Shown here: positions 29,921-39,288 of the stretch, piece after piece
Layout: each line of letters begins with the position of its first letter
How positions within the stretch are numbered: position 1 is the stretch's first letter
NCBI RefSeq assembly: GCF_013369385.1
Contig: NZ_SZTO01000010.1
Span: 248,001 to 312,000, forward strand
DNA from: Vibrio sp. 05-20-BW147
GTDB taxonomy: Bacteria > Pseudomonadota > Gammaproteobacteria > Enterobacterales > Vibrionaceae
Direction: 5' to 3'
Length of the DNA stretch: 64,000 nt
Notes under the pieces: generated by a model
What the model was told of the DNA's origin: nothing
The model's database searches: none
What the model saw: the letters and a program-made list of their open reading frames with translations, nothing else
Position numbers and translations under genes: made by a program

Positions 29921-30346
29921 ATGGCTGCTTTGGTAGACTTAGTGAATTTTCAATTTGAAAACGCTAAAGCTCTTTCGATTGTGTTGGAAAAGGAAAGCAA
30001 AGTGATTGCTAGCCGCATTTCGTCAGATATCGAAAAAATTGCCAAAGAAAAAATGACACTCATTGGTCGTTTACAACAAACTGACCAGCGTATTGCCTCT
30101 CACCCGCATGTCAATCAACTTACCGAAGACTCTTATCTCAAAGAGACGGTCGCCAATATTCAGTCGATCATTCTCGACTGTCAACAGATCAACCAAATTA
30201 ACGGTGAAGCGCTTACTCGCGCTCAATCTAGCTTCAACAAACTCAATAATATGATGCAACACAGCCATGGGAAGATCGGCATGACCTACAATGCTGGTGG
30301 TAAAACGCATACCATTTCTACCCTAGGCACTAACATTAAAGCCTAG
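29921..30346 (+). CDS. flgN: Flagellar export chaperone FlgN
   Basis: 141 residues, helical. FlgN is the cytoplasmic chaperone for FlgK and FlgL, which are encoded about 11 kb away on the other strand. The LVDLVNFQFENAKALSIVLE start and HPHVNQLTEDSYLKETVANI segment fit Vibrio FlgN. Identification rests mainly on size and its place after flgM. Confidence 0.88.
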   Translation: MAALVDLVNFQFENAKALSIVLEKESKVIASRISSDIEKIAKEKMTLIGRLQQTDQRIASHPHVNQLTEDSYLKETVANIQSIILDCQQINQINGEALTRAQSSFNKLNNMMQHSHGKIGMTYNAGGKTHTISTLGTNIKA

Positions 30347-30484
30347 AGCTGCTTTTTCTTGCCCTTCTTTTTCAACTCATAGACTGACAAATTACTCAGC
30401 CTCCAAACTTGCTTTTATCGATAGCTTTCGTTTTGCGTGTCGACTCTACTTAAAAGAAAATCCACTGAAACATCCTATGGAACG

Positions 30485-30505
30485 CAAAAAGCGGCCAATG
30501 GCCGC
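30485..30505 (-). terminator. Terminator of flgOP
   Basis: GCGGCC and GGCCGC arms with a 3-base loop, followed on the minus strand by TTTTTGC. It lies about 30 bases after the flgP stop. Confidence 0.7.
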
Positions 30506-30535
30506 CTTCTGAGATTATCTGGGATAGCTGGAGCA

Positions 30536-30967
30536 TTAAAAGAGAGTTTGTTGACGTTTCTCTGGAATCTGCTGTACTTCACCATAGTCGCGTAATTTAT
30601 CCATTTTTCGGATATCCAAACGCAACTCAGTGACATAGCTGTCACCCACTGGGTAACTACGTACCACTTCCGCACCACGAATCACACCATCAACGGCACC
30701 TGAGGTATTTTCCACGCCCAAACGCTGATCTTCCAAATGCGCTCTACCACTCACTCGCATACCATACACCTGCTCAGCAAGTTCACGATACGCATCGATT
30801 TTAGAGGCTCTCATCGCTCTCACGCGTCTCTCTTCGTCTGTTCGACCAGTTTGCTCACTAATGCTCGCGTAACCAACGGCCACTAACATATCATCTTGAC
30901 GCATCTGTTGTAGAGGTTGGCATCCAACCATCAATAACATAGTGATGAGTACAATATAGTGCTTCAT
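30536..30967 (-). CDS. flgP: Flagellar outer-membrane lipoprotein FlgP
   Basis: 143 residues with a lipoprotein signal peptide (MKHYIVLITMLLMVGC, Cys16). FlgP is an outer-membrane lipoprotein of the basal disk / H-ring region, needed for full motility in Vibrio. The LPP20-like core is visible in AMRASKIDAYRELAEQVYGM. It follows flgO by 8 bases. Confidence 0.9.
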   Translation of the reverse strand: MKHYIVLITMLLMVGCQPLQQMRQDDMLVAVGYASISEQTGRTDEERRVRAMRASKIDAYRELAEQVYGMRVSGRAHLEDQRLGVENTSGAVDGVIRGAEVVRSYPVGDSYVTELRLDIRKMDKLRDYGEVQQIPEKRQQTLF

Positions 30968-30975
30968 AACCCCTC

Positions 30976-31611
30976 CTATGGACGCAATATGACCGTATAC
31001 GGTTGACGAATAGTTGGATCTGAACGAATAATGACGCCATCTTGAGTTCGAATACTGTTTAATGTGTCCAAGTCGCGACCAATGCGTTCAGCAGGCAAGA
31101 AACCTTGAGCAGACGCCACAACCACACGTGTTTGCATCCCCACCACTCGTGCATTCACTAACACACCGCCTTCTTGTCGTAACATAGTGCCCGTTAGAAC
31201 ATATTGAATCTCTTGTTCTTGTGCCAAATCTTTCCAATCTCGGCTCAACGCAAAATCGCCTTGCTGCGTCACTTGAATCGATCCTGTTGTTTTAAAGTCG
31301 ACGACCTTAAAACCGCGACGTTGAAGCTGATAAATAAAGCCTTCAGACACAGAGTTGCCAAGCCAGTTGGTTGAATCCATATTTTGCAGATCAACAAACG
31401 AGGTCACCGCAATTGGCGTTCTTGCTGACACACTGGTATTGGATAGGATCAGATCTTCCGTCAGGCTCTCAACAAAGAAGTCCATCGTATGACGCGGGCT
31501 TTCCATTAGCATAAACTGGCTACCCGAGTACGGTTCTTTACCGTTGTATATCGGTGAGTAGGCGCATGAACTCAAAGCCATGACGGACGCTACAACAATC
31601 CATTTTTTCAT
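30976..31611 (-). CDS. flgO: Flagellar outer-membrane protein FlgO
   Basis: 211 residues with a lipobox-like N-terminus (MKKWIVVASVMALSSC, Cys16). A FlgO-domain fold is indicated by VTSFVDLQNMDSTNWLGNSV and by RRGFKVVDFKTTGSI. It works with FlgP and FlgT in stabilising the sheathed flagellar motor in the outer membrane. GGAG lies 9 bases before the ATG. It is divergent from flgT. Confidence 0.9.
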   Translation of the reverse strand: MKKWIVVASVMALSSCAYSPIYNGKEPYSGSQFMLMESPRHTMDFFVESLTEDLILSNTSVSARTPIAVTSFVDLQNMDSTNWLGNSVSEGFIYQLQRRGFKVVDFKTTGSIQVTQQGDFALSRDWKDLAQEQEIQYVLTGTMLRQEGGVLVNARVVGMQTRVVVASAQGFLPAERIGRDLDTLNSIRTQDGVIIRSDPTIRQPYTVILRP

Positions 31612-31680
31612 GGGGTTAATCTCCAGATAATCTTAGATGTCCATTAAGACTGTTTTTGTTTTCCGACTGGTTTACAATCT

Positions 31681-31695
31681 TGGAACAGTCTTTGC
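31681..31695 (+). promoter_or_regulatory. Candidate sigma-54 promoter of flgT
   Basis: TGGAAC, AGTCT, TTGC has the invariant GG and GC at the right distance, with one mismatch in the -24 element. The predicted start is about 78 bases before the flgT ATG. Confidence 0.6.
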
Positions 31696-31784
31696 TTTTG
31701 TATCTCTGCAACAAGTTAAAAGCGACATCTCTAATACAGCTAATAAATGCAAAGCAATATTTATACCCACTTGGGAAACCAACG

Positions 31785-32915
31785 ATGAAAAAATTTACTT
31801 TTGGCTTTATTTCAACCACTTGGATGATACTAGCCTCAATCAATGCTCAAGCCGCTTGGTACGAAGCAACCGGAGTTGCCACCATTGTGTCGTCAGAAGA
31901 GGTGGCAAGAGTACACGCATTGGAAGACGCTCTGTATAAAGCAGTAAACTTCTCTGGCGCAGACATCGGTAGCTTAAGTAATCTTCGCCCTTACTTGGAA
32001 GAAAGCCGCACGGAGTATCAATTTACTAACCATGAAGTGCGCTATATTTTGGTCGAGTCTCTACGTTCACGTGGCAACAAGGTCGAAGTGCGCGCCAGAA
32101 TTGACATTTATCCATCGGCAACTGGTTGCCACGTTAGTCAATACAAGAAGACTATTTTGGTTGGCAACATTGATATCGCATCACCTCAACAAGCGGTGAT
32201 GGGCCAGATATATAAAGTTGGCGATGATTTTAGCCACGTCATCAACCGCCAGTTTGATCAAGAATCCAGAAGTTTTGTTTCCCTCGGTACTACCGATTAC
32301 GAAATCGATAAACGCAGACCAGAGCGTATCAAGATGATTGCACAAGATACTGGTGCACAGTACATCATCGGCGGTGTCATTACGGATCTCACCGCAACAA
32401 TCGAGTCAAAATTGCTTTCCGATGACGTTATCAACCGACAATTTGCTTTAGAAATGCAGGTCTACGATGGCAAAACGGGTAATGAAGTTTATGCCCGAAG
32501 TTATCGTGAGGTGGCAAAATGGCCATTTGCAAAAACCAGCCAAATTGATACGCGCAGCGCGCGTTTTTGGGCGTCAACATATGGTGAAATGATGCTACGC
32601 GTTAGCCGCAACATTATGTTGGATATGGAATCAGAAGTTTCTTGTAAGATTACACTGCCTGAAGTTGTCGCGGTATTTGGTGATACCATTACGATGGATC
32701 TCGGTCGTGTTCATGGGGTAAAAGAAGGCGATCAATTACAGCTTTGGCACACCGCATCATTTATTGATCAACATGGTTTGCCTCGTAATAAAGTGTCTCG
32801 AAGTGAAATCACGCTTACCGTGTCACGTGTCTACGAAAACGAAGCGGAACTCACCGTGAACCAAAACAACTTGGCGTCCAGCATTCAAATTGGCGACGTC
32901 ATGCAAAAGCTGTAA
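31785..32915 (+). CDS. flgT: Flagellar assembly protein FlgT (H-ring)
   Basis: 376 residues starting at MKKFTFGFISTTWMILASIN, a signal peptide cleaved after INAQA (mature Ala-Trp-Tyr-Glu). A longer in-frame start 43 codons upstream is rejected: it would precede the sigma-54 promoter and bury the signal peptide. FlgT forms the H ring of the sodium-driven polar motor and recruits MotX/MotY. Visible parts are an N-terminal domain (YEATGVATIVSSEEVARVHA), a middle domain with AQYIIGGVITDLTA, and a C-terminal domain with MDLGRVHGVKEGDQLQLW. Confidence 0.92.
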   Translation: MKKFTFGFISTTWMILASINAQAAWYEATGVATIVSSEEVARVHALEDALYKAVNFSGADIGSLSNLRPYLEESRTEYQFTNHEVRYILVESLRSRGNKVEVRARIDIYPSATGCHVSQYKKTILVGNIDIASPQQAVMGQIYKVGDDFSHVINRQFDQESRSFVSLGTTDYEIDKRRPERIKMIAQDTGAQYIIGGVITDLTATIESKLLSDDVINRQFALEMQVYDGKTGNEVYARSYREVAKWPFAKTSQIDTRSARFWASTYGEMMLRVSRNIMLDMESEVSCKITLPEVVAVFGDTITMDLGRVHGVKEGDQLQLWHTASFIDQHGLPRNKVSRSEITLTVSRVYENEAELTVNQNNLASSIQIGDVMQKL

Positions 32916-32937
32916 AAAACTTATCAAACAGCAATAC

Positions 32938-32968
32938 AAAAAAGCCGCTAAACTAAGCGGCTTTTCGT
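32938..32968. terminator. Bidirectional terminator between flgT and the DUF2066 gene
   Basis: AAAAGCCGCT and AGCGGCTTTT arms with a 6-base loop and A/T runs on both sides, lying between two convergent stops. Confidence 0.85.
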
Positions 32969-32976
32969 TTGATCAG

Positions 32977-34170
32977 TTATGCATTCCACTCAAAAACCAA
33001 GGCGTATTTTGGTTTTTCCTGTTCAATCCCTGCGGGGGCAATCTCCGTTTGCTCGTTGACAGAAGGCATGACCGGCTCAATCACATTGTCATCGACATTT
33101 TGATCTGATGTGACATTAACTGGCGTTGTTTGAACACTCGGTTCGTTTCCATCAAGTGCTTTTGACTCTGGTAACAACAGCGGATCATCAAACTTCGTCA
33201 CTTTGGCATGTTTTACTACCTCTTGTTCAAACGCTTCTTTGGATGCGAGTAGATGAACACGAAGCAGCAACTCACTGCCTTTTATCTCTAACACATCAAT
33301 GTTTGCCACCGAGTTTAATGACGTCATTGTTGCTTCCAATGTAAAAAAGTCTATTGCATTGTTCACATTCAGAAATTTGACAACGACCGATTCAGAAGAC
33401 TCTCCTAACACCAAAACAGCACTTCGTTTGGCATAAAAATCCGCCACTGTATTAATGAGCTGCTCTGCAGCGTCAGCACCATTTTGCGTCCCACCGAGAG
33501 GTGCTACATTTGATTTCACCATGTTCGCTGGCGTTTGATCATATAAGTTCCAACGTAAAGTATTACCTTGAGCGCGGATGACAAGCACACCATCAACCGG
33601 GTAACGGCCACTCGCCAAGCTAATCGGCGCAACAAAACCACCCCATAAGTCAGACACTTCAATACCAGTAATATCATCAAAATCACCCACTGGAAAAGTC
33701 AGCGGTAAACCCCTATCCCGAGCGATAGCGCGTAGCTCATCAACGAGTTCAGTGCTGGAATGCTCCCAGGCAATTTTGCGGTCGTAGTTTTGTTCTTCGA
33801 CGAGCCAAACTAACAAGTTGCTACGTTCTGCTGGCCAAAATGGCAGTTGCGCTTGAGTTAGCAACGAGCGAATTTGCGCGTCGTTGAACAGGAGTTTCAG
33901 AGACATGACGTCATTTTGCTTGCCGTAGCTCAACTGTGAAATATATCGTGAACTCGCCTGAAGCGCTTTGGTGACAACAGGGTTGCTTATCGCATCTTGG
34001 TATCCCGAAGCGCGGACTATCACCTGTTGCATCGCCTGCTGGCGGGCTAACTCTTCACCTTTCTCTTTGCTGCTGTCAATCGCCACTTCTGTCCGGTATA
34101 TATCAACCTGAGTTAATGCATATGCGGGAAGCGATAAACACCCGACCATCAATAAAGCTAAATAGCGCAT
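32977..34170 (-). CDS. DUF2066 domain-containing exported protein
   Basis: 397 residues with a signal peptide (MRYLALLMVGCLSLPAYA). The N-terminal half (YRTEVAIDSSKEKGEELARQ through LVWLVEEQNYDRK) matches what I know of DUF2066, a proteobacterial family of unknown function usually encoded near purine/pyrimidine genes. The C-terminal quarter is acidic and rich in Pro, Val and Asp and looks disordered. It is divergent from uraA across 239 bases. No catalytic motif is visible and its function is unknown. Confidence 0.8.
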   Translation of the reverse strand: MRYLALLMVGCLSLPAYALTQVDIYRTEVAIDSSKEKGEELARQQAMQQVIVRASGYQDAISNPVVTKALQASSRYISQLSYGKQNDVMSLKLLFNDAQIRSLLTQAQLPFWPAERSNLLVWLVEEQNYDRKIAWEHSSTELVDELRAIARDRGLPLTFPVGDFDDITGIEVSDLWGGFVAPISLASGRYPVDGVLVIRAQGNTLRWNLYDQTPANMVKSNVAPLGGTQNGADAAEQLINTVADFYAKRSAVLVLGESSESVVVKFLNVNNAIDFFTLEATMTSLNSVANIDVLEIKGSELLLRVHLLASKEAFEQEVVKHAKVTKFDDPLLLPESKALDGNEPSVQTTPVNVTSDQNVDDNVIEPVMPSVNEQTEIAPAGIEQEKPKYALVFEWNA

Positions 34171-34340
34171 ACATATCCTAACTTACTTATTTCGAAAGCC
34201 GATGATAAGCAACTCTCCCATCATGAGCAAGAAAACAGCATGTTTTTACGTGACTTCTAACATAACGGCATAGAAAGCGCTTATTTCGTTCAGCTCATCA
34301 ATGAACTGACGCAATCCAGCAAAAATTTGATCAAAAATAC

Positions 34341-34368
34341 TTAGCAAACGTTTGCAAGGTGATAGAAT
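34341..34368 (+). promoter_or_regulatory. PurR-like operator within the uraA promoter
   Basis: AGCAAACGTTTGCAA (34343-34357) matches the PurR palindrome, whose core is GCAAACGTTTGC. It overlaps a TTAGCA / TAGAAT (-35/-10, 16-base spacer) promoter ending at 34368, about 42 bases before the uraA ATG, a position suited to repression. Confidence 0.7.
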
Positions 34369-34409
34369 CCTGCAAATTTATTCGCATGATTATTAATAGG
34401 GAATCTTTT

Positions 34410-35663
34410 ATGAAAAATGCTTTACAGGGCGCGCAGATGTTGTTTGTCGCATTCGGTGCATTGGTACTTGTACCCCTGCTTACCGGATTAGACCCTAACG
34501 TTGCTTTATTTGGCGCAGGTGTCGGCACCTTACTGTTTCAGGTGATCACAAAACGAAGCGTTCCTATTTTTCTTGCCTCCTCTTTCGCTTTTATCGCTCC
34601 AATCATGTTTGGCATTCAAACTTGGGGGATTGGCGCGACCATGGGCGGTTTAATGGCGGCGGGTTTCGTCTACATTGCCTTAGGTGCACTGATTAAAGTT
34701 CGCGGTGTTGAGTTCATCCACAAATTATTGCCACCTGTTGTAGTAGGCCCAGTGATCATTGTTATCGGTTTGGGTCTGGCTCCTGTTGCAGTCAACATGG
34801 CTCTAGGTAAAACCGGTGATGGTGCCGTCCAATTGATTGAAGGCAATGCCGCCTTGTGGATCTCCTCGGTTTCGCTCTTGGTCACCATTGCGATTAGTGT
34901 ATTTGCTAAAGGTTTCCTAAAGTTACTGCCCATTTGCGGTGGTATTTTCGCTGGTTACGCGATGAGTTTAGCATTTGGTGTGGTCGACTTTACTCCCGTT
35001 GCGCAAGCGGCTTGGCTTGCATTACCAAATTTCACCGCACCTGAATTTAATATCAATGCCATTTTGTTTATGATCCCTGTGGCAATTGCCCCTGCGGTTG
35101 AGCACGTAGGTGATATGTTGGCGATCTCAAACGTAACAGGCAAAAAATACCTGAAGAAACCAGGGCTTCACCGTACGATCACAGGAGATGGGGTCGCAAC
35201 GATTGCCGCTTCTATGGTCGGCGCGCCACCAAACACGACCTACAGCGAAGTGACTGGCGCGGTGATGCTTACCAAAGCTTATAACCCTGTCATCATGACT
35301 TGGGCTGCGGTGACGGCCATCGTATTGGCTTTGGTTGGAAAACTGGGCGCATTATTACAAACGGTACCAGTACCGGTTATGGGCGGAATCATGATTTTGC
35401 TGTTTGGCTCTATCGCTACCGTTGGTCTAAACACTCTGATCAAAAATCACGTTGATCTGCATAAATCTCGTAATCTTGTCATCGTAGCGGTCACACTGGT
35501 ATTTGGTATTGGTGGAATGGCCTTTGGTATTGGTGAGTTCAGCCTACAAGGCGTCAGTCTATGCGGTATCGTCGCGATCGTTTTAAACCTTATCCTTCCA
35601 CATGAGATGGGCGAAAACCACGTAGTGGATAATGCTCAAATGGAAGAAGAAGTACAAAACTAG
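34410..35663 (+). CDS. uraA: Uracil permease UraA
   Basis: 417 residues starting at MKNALQGAQMLFVAFGALVL. AGGGA lies 8 bases upstream, and an upstream in-frame extension would run into the promoter. It is an inner-membrane uracil:proton symporter of the NCS2 family with about 12-14 membrane segments. Family motifs are VPLLTGLDPNVALFGAGVGT, the AIAPAVEHVGDMLAIS segment (with the uracil-binding Glu) and MVGAPPNTTYSEVTGAV. The overlapping PurR-like site suggests repression when purines are abundant. Confidence 0.95.
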   Translation: MKNALQGAQMLFVAFGALVLVPLLTGLDPNVALFGAGVGTLLFQVITKRSVPIFLASSFAFIAPIMFGIQTWGIGATMGGLMAAGFVYIALGALIKVRGVEFIHKLLPPVVVGPVIIVIGLGLAPVAVNMALGKTGDGAVQLIEGNAALWISSVSLLVTIAISVFAKGFLKLLPICGGIFAGYAMSLAFGVVDFTPVAQAAWLALPNFTAPEFNINAILFMIPVAIAPAVEHVGDMLAISNVTGKKYLKKPGLHRTITGDGVATIAASMVGAPPNTTYSEVTGAVMLTKAYNPVIMTWAAVTAIVLALVGKLGALLQTVPVPVMGGIMILLFGSIATVGLNTLIKNHVDLHKSRNLVIVAVTLVFGIGGMAFGIGEFSLQGVSLCGIVAIVLNLILPHEMGENHVVDNAQMEEEVQN

Positions 35664-35717
35664 ATTAGCAGAACGTGTAAACGCTCTTCGCTACATCACA
35701 AATTCGTTCGTTCCAAA

Positions 35718-35751
35718 ACAAAAAATCCCAAACTATGTTTGGGATTTTTTA
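35718..35751. terminator. Bidirectional terminator between uraA and pgm
   Basis: AAAAATCCCAAAC and GTTTGGGATTTTT arms with a 3-base loop, between convergent stops. Confidence 0.9.
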
Positions 35752-35770
35752 TTGTTGGCTCTAATCGTGG

Positions 35771-37420
35771 TTATAGGCCGGCTTCGGCAAAGACTTGATT
35801 GACAATCTCTTGCGCTTCCAACTCAATTTGTTTGAGGTGCTCTGCGCCTTTGAAGCTCTCACAATAGATCTTATAGATATCTTCAGTACCCGATGGACGC
35901 GCAGCAAACCAACCATTTGCCGTTGTCACTTTTAGACCACCAATCGCCGCACCATTACCAGGCGCATGGGTCAGTCTCGCGGTAATCTCATCACCTGCCA
36001 AGGTTTCCGCCTTCACCATTTCAGCAGAAAGCTTCTTCAGCACCTCTTTTTGAGGACCATTGGCAACGGCTTGGATTCGGCTGTACTGAGACTCACCGTG
36101 TTTAGCCGCCAGCTCATCGTAATATTGCTGCGGGTTTTTACCGGTCACTGCGGTGATTTCCGCAGCCAGTAAACAGAGAATGATGCCATCTTTGTCTGTC
36201 GACCATGGTGTGCCATCTTGGCGCAAGAATGAGGCTCCCGCACTCTCTTCACCACCAAAGCCAAACTTACCGTTGTACAACCCATCCACAAACCATTTGA
36301 AGCCAACCGGTACTTCACATAGCTCACGACCAAGGTCGGCCACCACGCGGTCAATCATAGCGCTGGAAACTAGGGTCTTACCCACTGCCACATCCGCAGC
36401 CCAACCTTGACGATGACGGTATAGATAATCAATACAAACGGCTAAGAAGTGGTTCGGATTCATCAAGCCTTTTGTTGGCGTGACAATACCATGGCGATCG
36501 TAATCTGGGTCATTACCAAACGCGAGATCATACTGATCTTTTAGCGCCAGCAATCCAGCCATTGCGTAGGGAGAAGAGCAGTCCATACGCACCACACCAT
36601 CTTTATCCAATGACATAAACTGGAAAGAAGGGTCAATGGCTTCACTCACTAAAGTAAGATCTAAATTGTATGCTTTACCAATCTGACGCCAATAATCAAT
36701 GCCACTGCCGCCAAGAGGATCGACACCCAATTTCAGGCCTGCTTTTTGGATGGCAGCCATATCGATCACATTCACCAAGTCATCGACATAAGGTTTGACC
36801 AGGTCTTGCTCGACAAATAGCGATGACGCTTTTGCTTGCGCCAAAGGCATACGCTTAACACCTTGCAAACCCTCTGCGATGAGTACGTTTGCACGATTCT
36901 CAATTCGCTGTGTGAGCTCGCCTTCAGCGGGGCCACCATGAGTCGGATTGTATTTGATACCGCCATCTTGTGGTGGGTTATGAGACGGAGTGATCACAAT
37001 ACCGTCTGCTTTTTCTTTGTGTTGTAAGTTGTATGTCAGGATCGCATGGGAAATACCCGGAGTTGGGGTATAGCCATTTTGTTCTTGTACAATCACAGTC
37101 ACGCCATTGGCAATCAGCACTTCAACAACGGTAGAAAACGCTGGCTCAGACAACGCATGCGTATCTTTACCCACAAAAAGAGGACCCGTTGTCCCTTGCT
37201 CTGCACGTACTTCAGCCACCGCTTGAGCAATCGCTAAAATATGATGTTCGTTAAAAGTGGATTTATCCGCACAACCACGATGCCCTGACGTACCAAACTC
37301 GACTTTGTGTGCTGGGTTTGTTGGATCGGGTTGAAGGAGGAAATAATTAGCAACGAGTGCTGGGATATTGTGAAGATCTTCTTGCAGAGCTTTCTGCCCT
37401 GCACGAGGGTGCATAGCCAT
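35771..37420 (-). CDS. pgm: Phosphoglucomutase (alpha-D-glucose type)
   Basis: 549 residues from [13 protein letters not shown], which aligns with the E. coli start. An ATG three codons earlier lies immediately beside the AAGG ribosome site and is rejected. It interconverts glucose-1-phosphate and glucose-6-phosphate. The phosphoserine is in [15 protein letters not shown], the Mg-binding loop is [10 protein letters not shown], the sugar-binding loop is GGEESAG, and the C-terminal phosphate loop is [13 protein letters not shown]. It follows seqA, as in E. coli, but a terminator-like hairpin lies between them. Confidence 0.96.
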   Translation of the reverse strand: MAMHPRAGQKALQEDLHNIPALVANYFLLQPDPTNPAHKVEFGTSGHRGCADKSTFNEHHILAIAQAVAEVRAEQGTTGPLFVGKDTHALSEPAFSTVVEVLIANGVTVIVQEQNGYTPTPGISHAILTYNLQHKEKADGIVITPSHNPPQDGGIKYNPTHGGPAEGELTQRIENRANVLIAEGLQGVKRMPLAQAKASSLFVEQDLVKPYVDDLVNVIDMAAIQKAGLKLGVDPLGGSGIDYWRQIGKAYNLDLTLVSEAIDPSFQFMSLDKDGVVRMDCSSPYAMAGLLALKDQYDLAFGNDPDYDRHGIVTPTKGLMNPNHFLAVCIDYLYRHRQGWAADVAVGKTLVSSAMIDRVVADLGRELCEVPVGFKWFVDGLYNGKFGFGGEESAGASFLRQDGTPWSTDKDGIILCLLAAEITAVTGKNPQQYYDELAAKHGESQYSRIQAVANGPQKEVLKKLSAEMVKAETLAGDEITARLTHAPGNGAAIGGLKVTTANGWFAARPSGTEDIYKIYCESFKGAEHLKQIELEAQEIVNQVFAEAGL

Positions 37421-37451
37421 TAATGACATCCTTTCTTAAAATATACTCAAA

Positions 37452-37498
37452 CAAAAAAGCCTCATAATATCGGCATAATCTTGCGCATTATGAGGCTT
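37452..37498 (-). terminator. Terminator after seqA
   Basis: AAGCCTCATAAT and ATTATGAGGCTT make a 12-bp stem with an 18-base loop region, followed on the minus strand by TTTTTTG. It begins 13 bases after the seqA stop and precedes pgm. Confidence 0.75.
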
Positions 37499-37510
37499 CT
37501 ATCAGGTTTC

Positions 37511-38044
37511 TTAAATTGAACCTGTTACTTTTTCAATTAAATCAGGCTGGAATTCCATATGTACCATCACTTGCTCAACCATTTGCCTCTTACGGCTGGT
37601 GTTGTTATTGGTGATGACCCAAAAACCCGTGCCTGGAATGGATTTGGGTTTCGTCGTATTGCCATTTTCTAGCAATGTCGCCTCATTGTCGGCGAAGTAA
37701 ACACGCTTACGACCTTTCACTTTTGTCGCTTGAGCAAACGACTCAGGGTTGATTCGATGTAGCGTGCTCAGCACAAGCATAAATCGATCGATCGCTTTCT
37801 TTAGAGACGCAAACTCATCAGAAATCAGTAGTGAGCGCATTTCTTTGACAGCATCAAACTGAGTTTCTTTGCCTGCATCTCTACTGACAACAATCCCTTT
37901 GGGTTCCACCGCAGCTGGAACTGAAGCCTGACAACCATCGGCCTTTAATAAGCGACGCAGAATATCTGACGCACTTTCGCCAATATGTTGGGTTTGACTA
38001 GCAATGTAACGGTATAGATCCTCATCAACCTCAATTGTTTTCAT
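37511..38044 (-). CDS. seqA: Negative modulator of replication initiation SeqA
   Basis: 177 residues. SeqA binds hemimethylated GATC sites and sequesters oriC and newly replicated DNA. The N-terminal dimerisation segment (MKTIEVDEDLYRYIASQTQH, SASDILRRLL), a variable linker (about 55-70) and the C-terminal DNA-binding domain (KGRKRVYFADNE, TGFWVITNNNTSRKRQMVEQ) are clear. It is divergent from ybfF. Confidence 0.96.
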   Translation of the reverse strand: MKTIEVDEDLYRYIASQTQHIGESASDILRRLLKADGCQASVPAAVEPKGIVVSRDAGKETQFDAVKEMRSLLISDEFASLKKAIDRFMLVLSTLHRINPESFAQATKVKGRKRVYFADNEATLLENGNTTKPKSIPGTGFWVITNNNTSRKRQMVEQVMVHMEFQPDLIEKVTGSI

Positions 38045-38136
38045 TCGCTTTTCACAATCTCAATGTTTAAACTCTGGGGGATTATAACGAGATCCTCACG
38101 GATACTCCACGTTAAACCCATCACGAACAAGATAAA

Positions 38137-38904
38137 ATGTCAGCATTGCTCAATTACAAACTCGAAGGTGACGGTCAAGCCATTGTTTTGCTACACGGCT
38201 TGTTCGGCAGTTTAAGTAACTTAGGTCTACTCGCGCGAGATCTCTCACAAGATCATCATGTCATCAGCTTAGACCTCCGTAACCATGGCTTGTCTTTTAA
38301 GTCTCAACAACACGATTACACGCTCATGGCTCAAGATGTTATCGACACGCTAAGCACATTAGGTATCGATAAAGCGATTATCATCGGTCATTCAATGGGT
38401 GGAAAAGTGGCGATGAAAATGGCCAATCTCGCGCCTAATCTCGTCACTCAGTTGATCGTGTTAGACATGGCCCCCGTCGCGTACCAACAAAGGCGTCATG
38501 ATAATGTTTTTAACGGACTGCACGCGGTCATGGAACAGAAGCCAACATCACGCCTTGAGGCATTACAATTACTCGAGCACCACATTGAACTCGATGGCGT
38601 TCGACAGTTTCTTGCCAAGTCATTGTACAAAGAAGGCAATCATTTGGCATGGCGATTTAATGTCGACGCCCTGATCACTAACTACGATGCAATATTAGGT
38701 TGGACACCGATCGAGCAGACCAACATTCCCACCTTGTTTGTTAAAGGAGGCGATTCTGACTATTTGACGACAGAGCATCAAAGCTTGGTTCAGCAGCAGT
38801 TTGGTCGAGCAAAAGCGCACGTTATCGCTGGTACTGGGCATTGGCTGCACGCAGAAAAACCAGCAGAAGTCCTTCGTGCGATCAGAAAATTTATTACCAG
38901 TTAA
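38137..38904 (+). CDS. ybfF: Alpha/beta-hydrolase, YbfF-type esterase
   Basis: 255 residues. Alpha/beta-hydrolase fold with the oxyanion region HGLFGS, the nucleophile elbow GHSMGG (Ser about residue 89) and the catalytic His in GTGHWLHAEKP. E. coli YbfF acts on acyl-CoA and short ester substrates; the physiological substrate is uncertain. It sits in the conserved seqA-ybfF-fldA-fur neighbourhood. Confidence 0.9.
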   Translation: MSALLNYKLEGDGQAIVLLHGLFGSLSNLGLLARDLSQDHHVISLDLRNHGLSFKSQQHDYTLMAQDVIDTLSTLGIDKAIIIGHSMGGKVAMKMANLAPNLVTQLIVLDMAPVAYQQRRHDNVFNGLHAVMEQKPTSRLEALQLLEHHIELDGVRQFLAKSLYKEGNHLAWRFNVDALITNYDAILGWTPIEQTNIPTLFVKGGDSDYLTTEHQSLVQQQFGRAKAHVIAGTGHWLHAEKPAEVLRAIRKFITS

Positions 38905-38955
38905 CAAATCAGAAAAAACGCTGAGTTTTATTGGGATATCCCCACTTTGTGTGCA

Positions 38956-38984
38956 TTAACTTTATCGTTCAAGAGTGGTATAGT
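38956..38984 (+). promoter_or_regulatory. Promoter of the DUF2788 gene and fldA
   Basis: TTAACT, a 17-base spacer and TATAGT. The predicted start is about 27 bases before the DUF2788 ATG. Confidence 0.55.
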
Positions 38985-39017
38985 GCGCGCAAGCTAAATT
39001 GGCATTAAAGGAACGCT

Positions 39018-39239
39018 ATGCTTTACGACTATATGAACATACTGGAATCAATAGGACTTGATCTTTTATTTGCCTCGATCTTTTTTTTGATTGGCATGGC
39101 AATAAAGGACGTTTTGAACCAAGGTAATGTTCCCGTTTTTGGTCGTCGTATTGTGTGGCTGGTACTTTTCCTTGGCTGTGCCGGTTTTATCGCAAAAGGT
39201 ATTATTCAGCTTAGCTGGGAAGGCACTGGTTTAGGGTGA
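39018..39239 (+). CDS. DUF2788 small membrane protein
   Basis: 73 residues with two hydrophobic segments (about 12-28 and 45-63) separated by KDVLNQGNVPVFGRRI. It matches my recollection of DUF2788, a short protein often found between ybfF and fldA in vibrios. AAAGGAA lies 6 bases before the ATG. It is 49 bases upstream of fldA and probably co-transcribed with it. Function unknown; two membrane segments suggest an inner-membrane location. Confidence 0.8.
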   Translation: MLYDYMNILESIGLDLLFASIFFLIGMAIKDVLNQGNVPVFGRRIVWLVLFLGCAGFIAKGIIQLSWEGTGLG

Positions 39240-39288
39240 TCCCAAAACGTCAGTGCCAACAACAGACAATATTAAAGGTATAAACTCT

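Noticed and set aside
31656..31784. N-terminal extension of FlgT by 43 residues
   Set aside because: It would overlap the candidate sigma-54 promoter and place a clear signal peptide internally. The ATG at 31785 is preferred.
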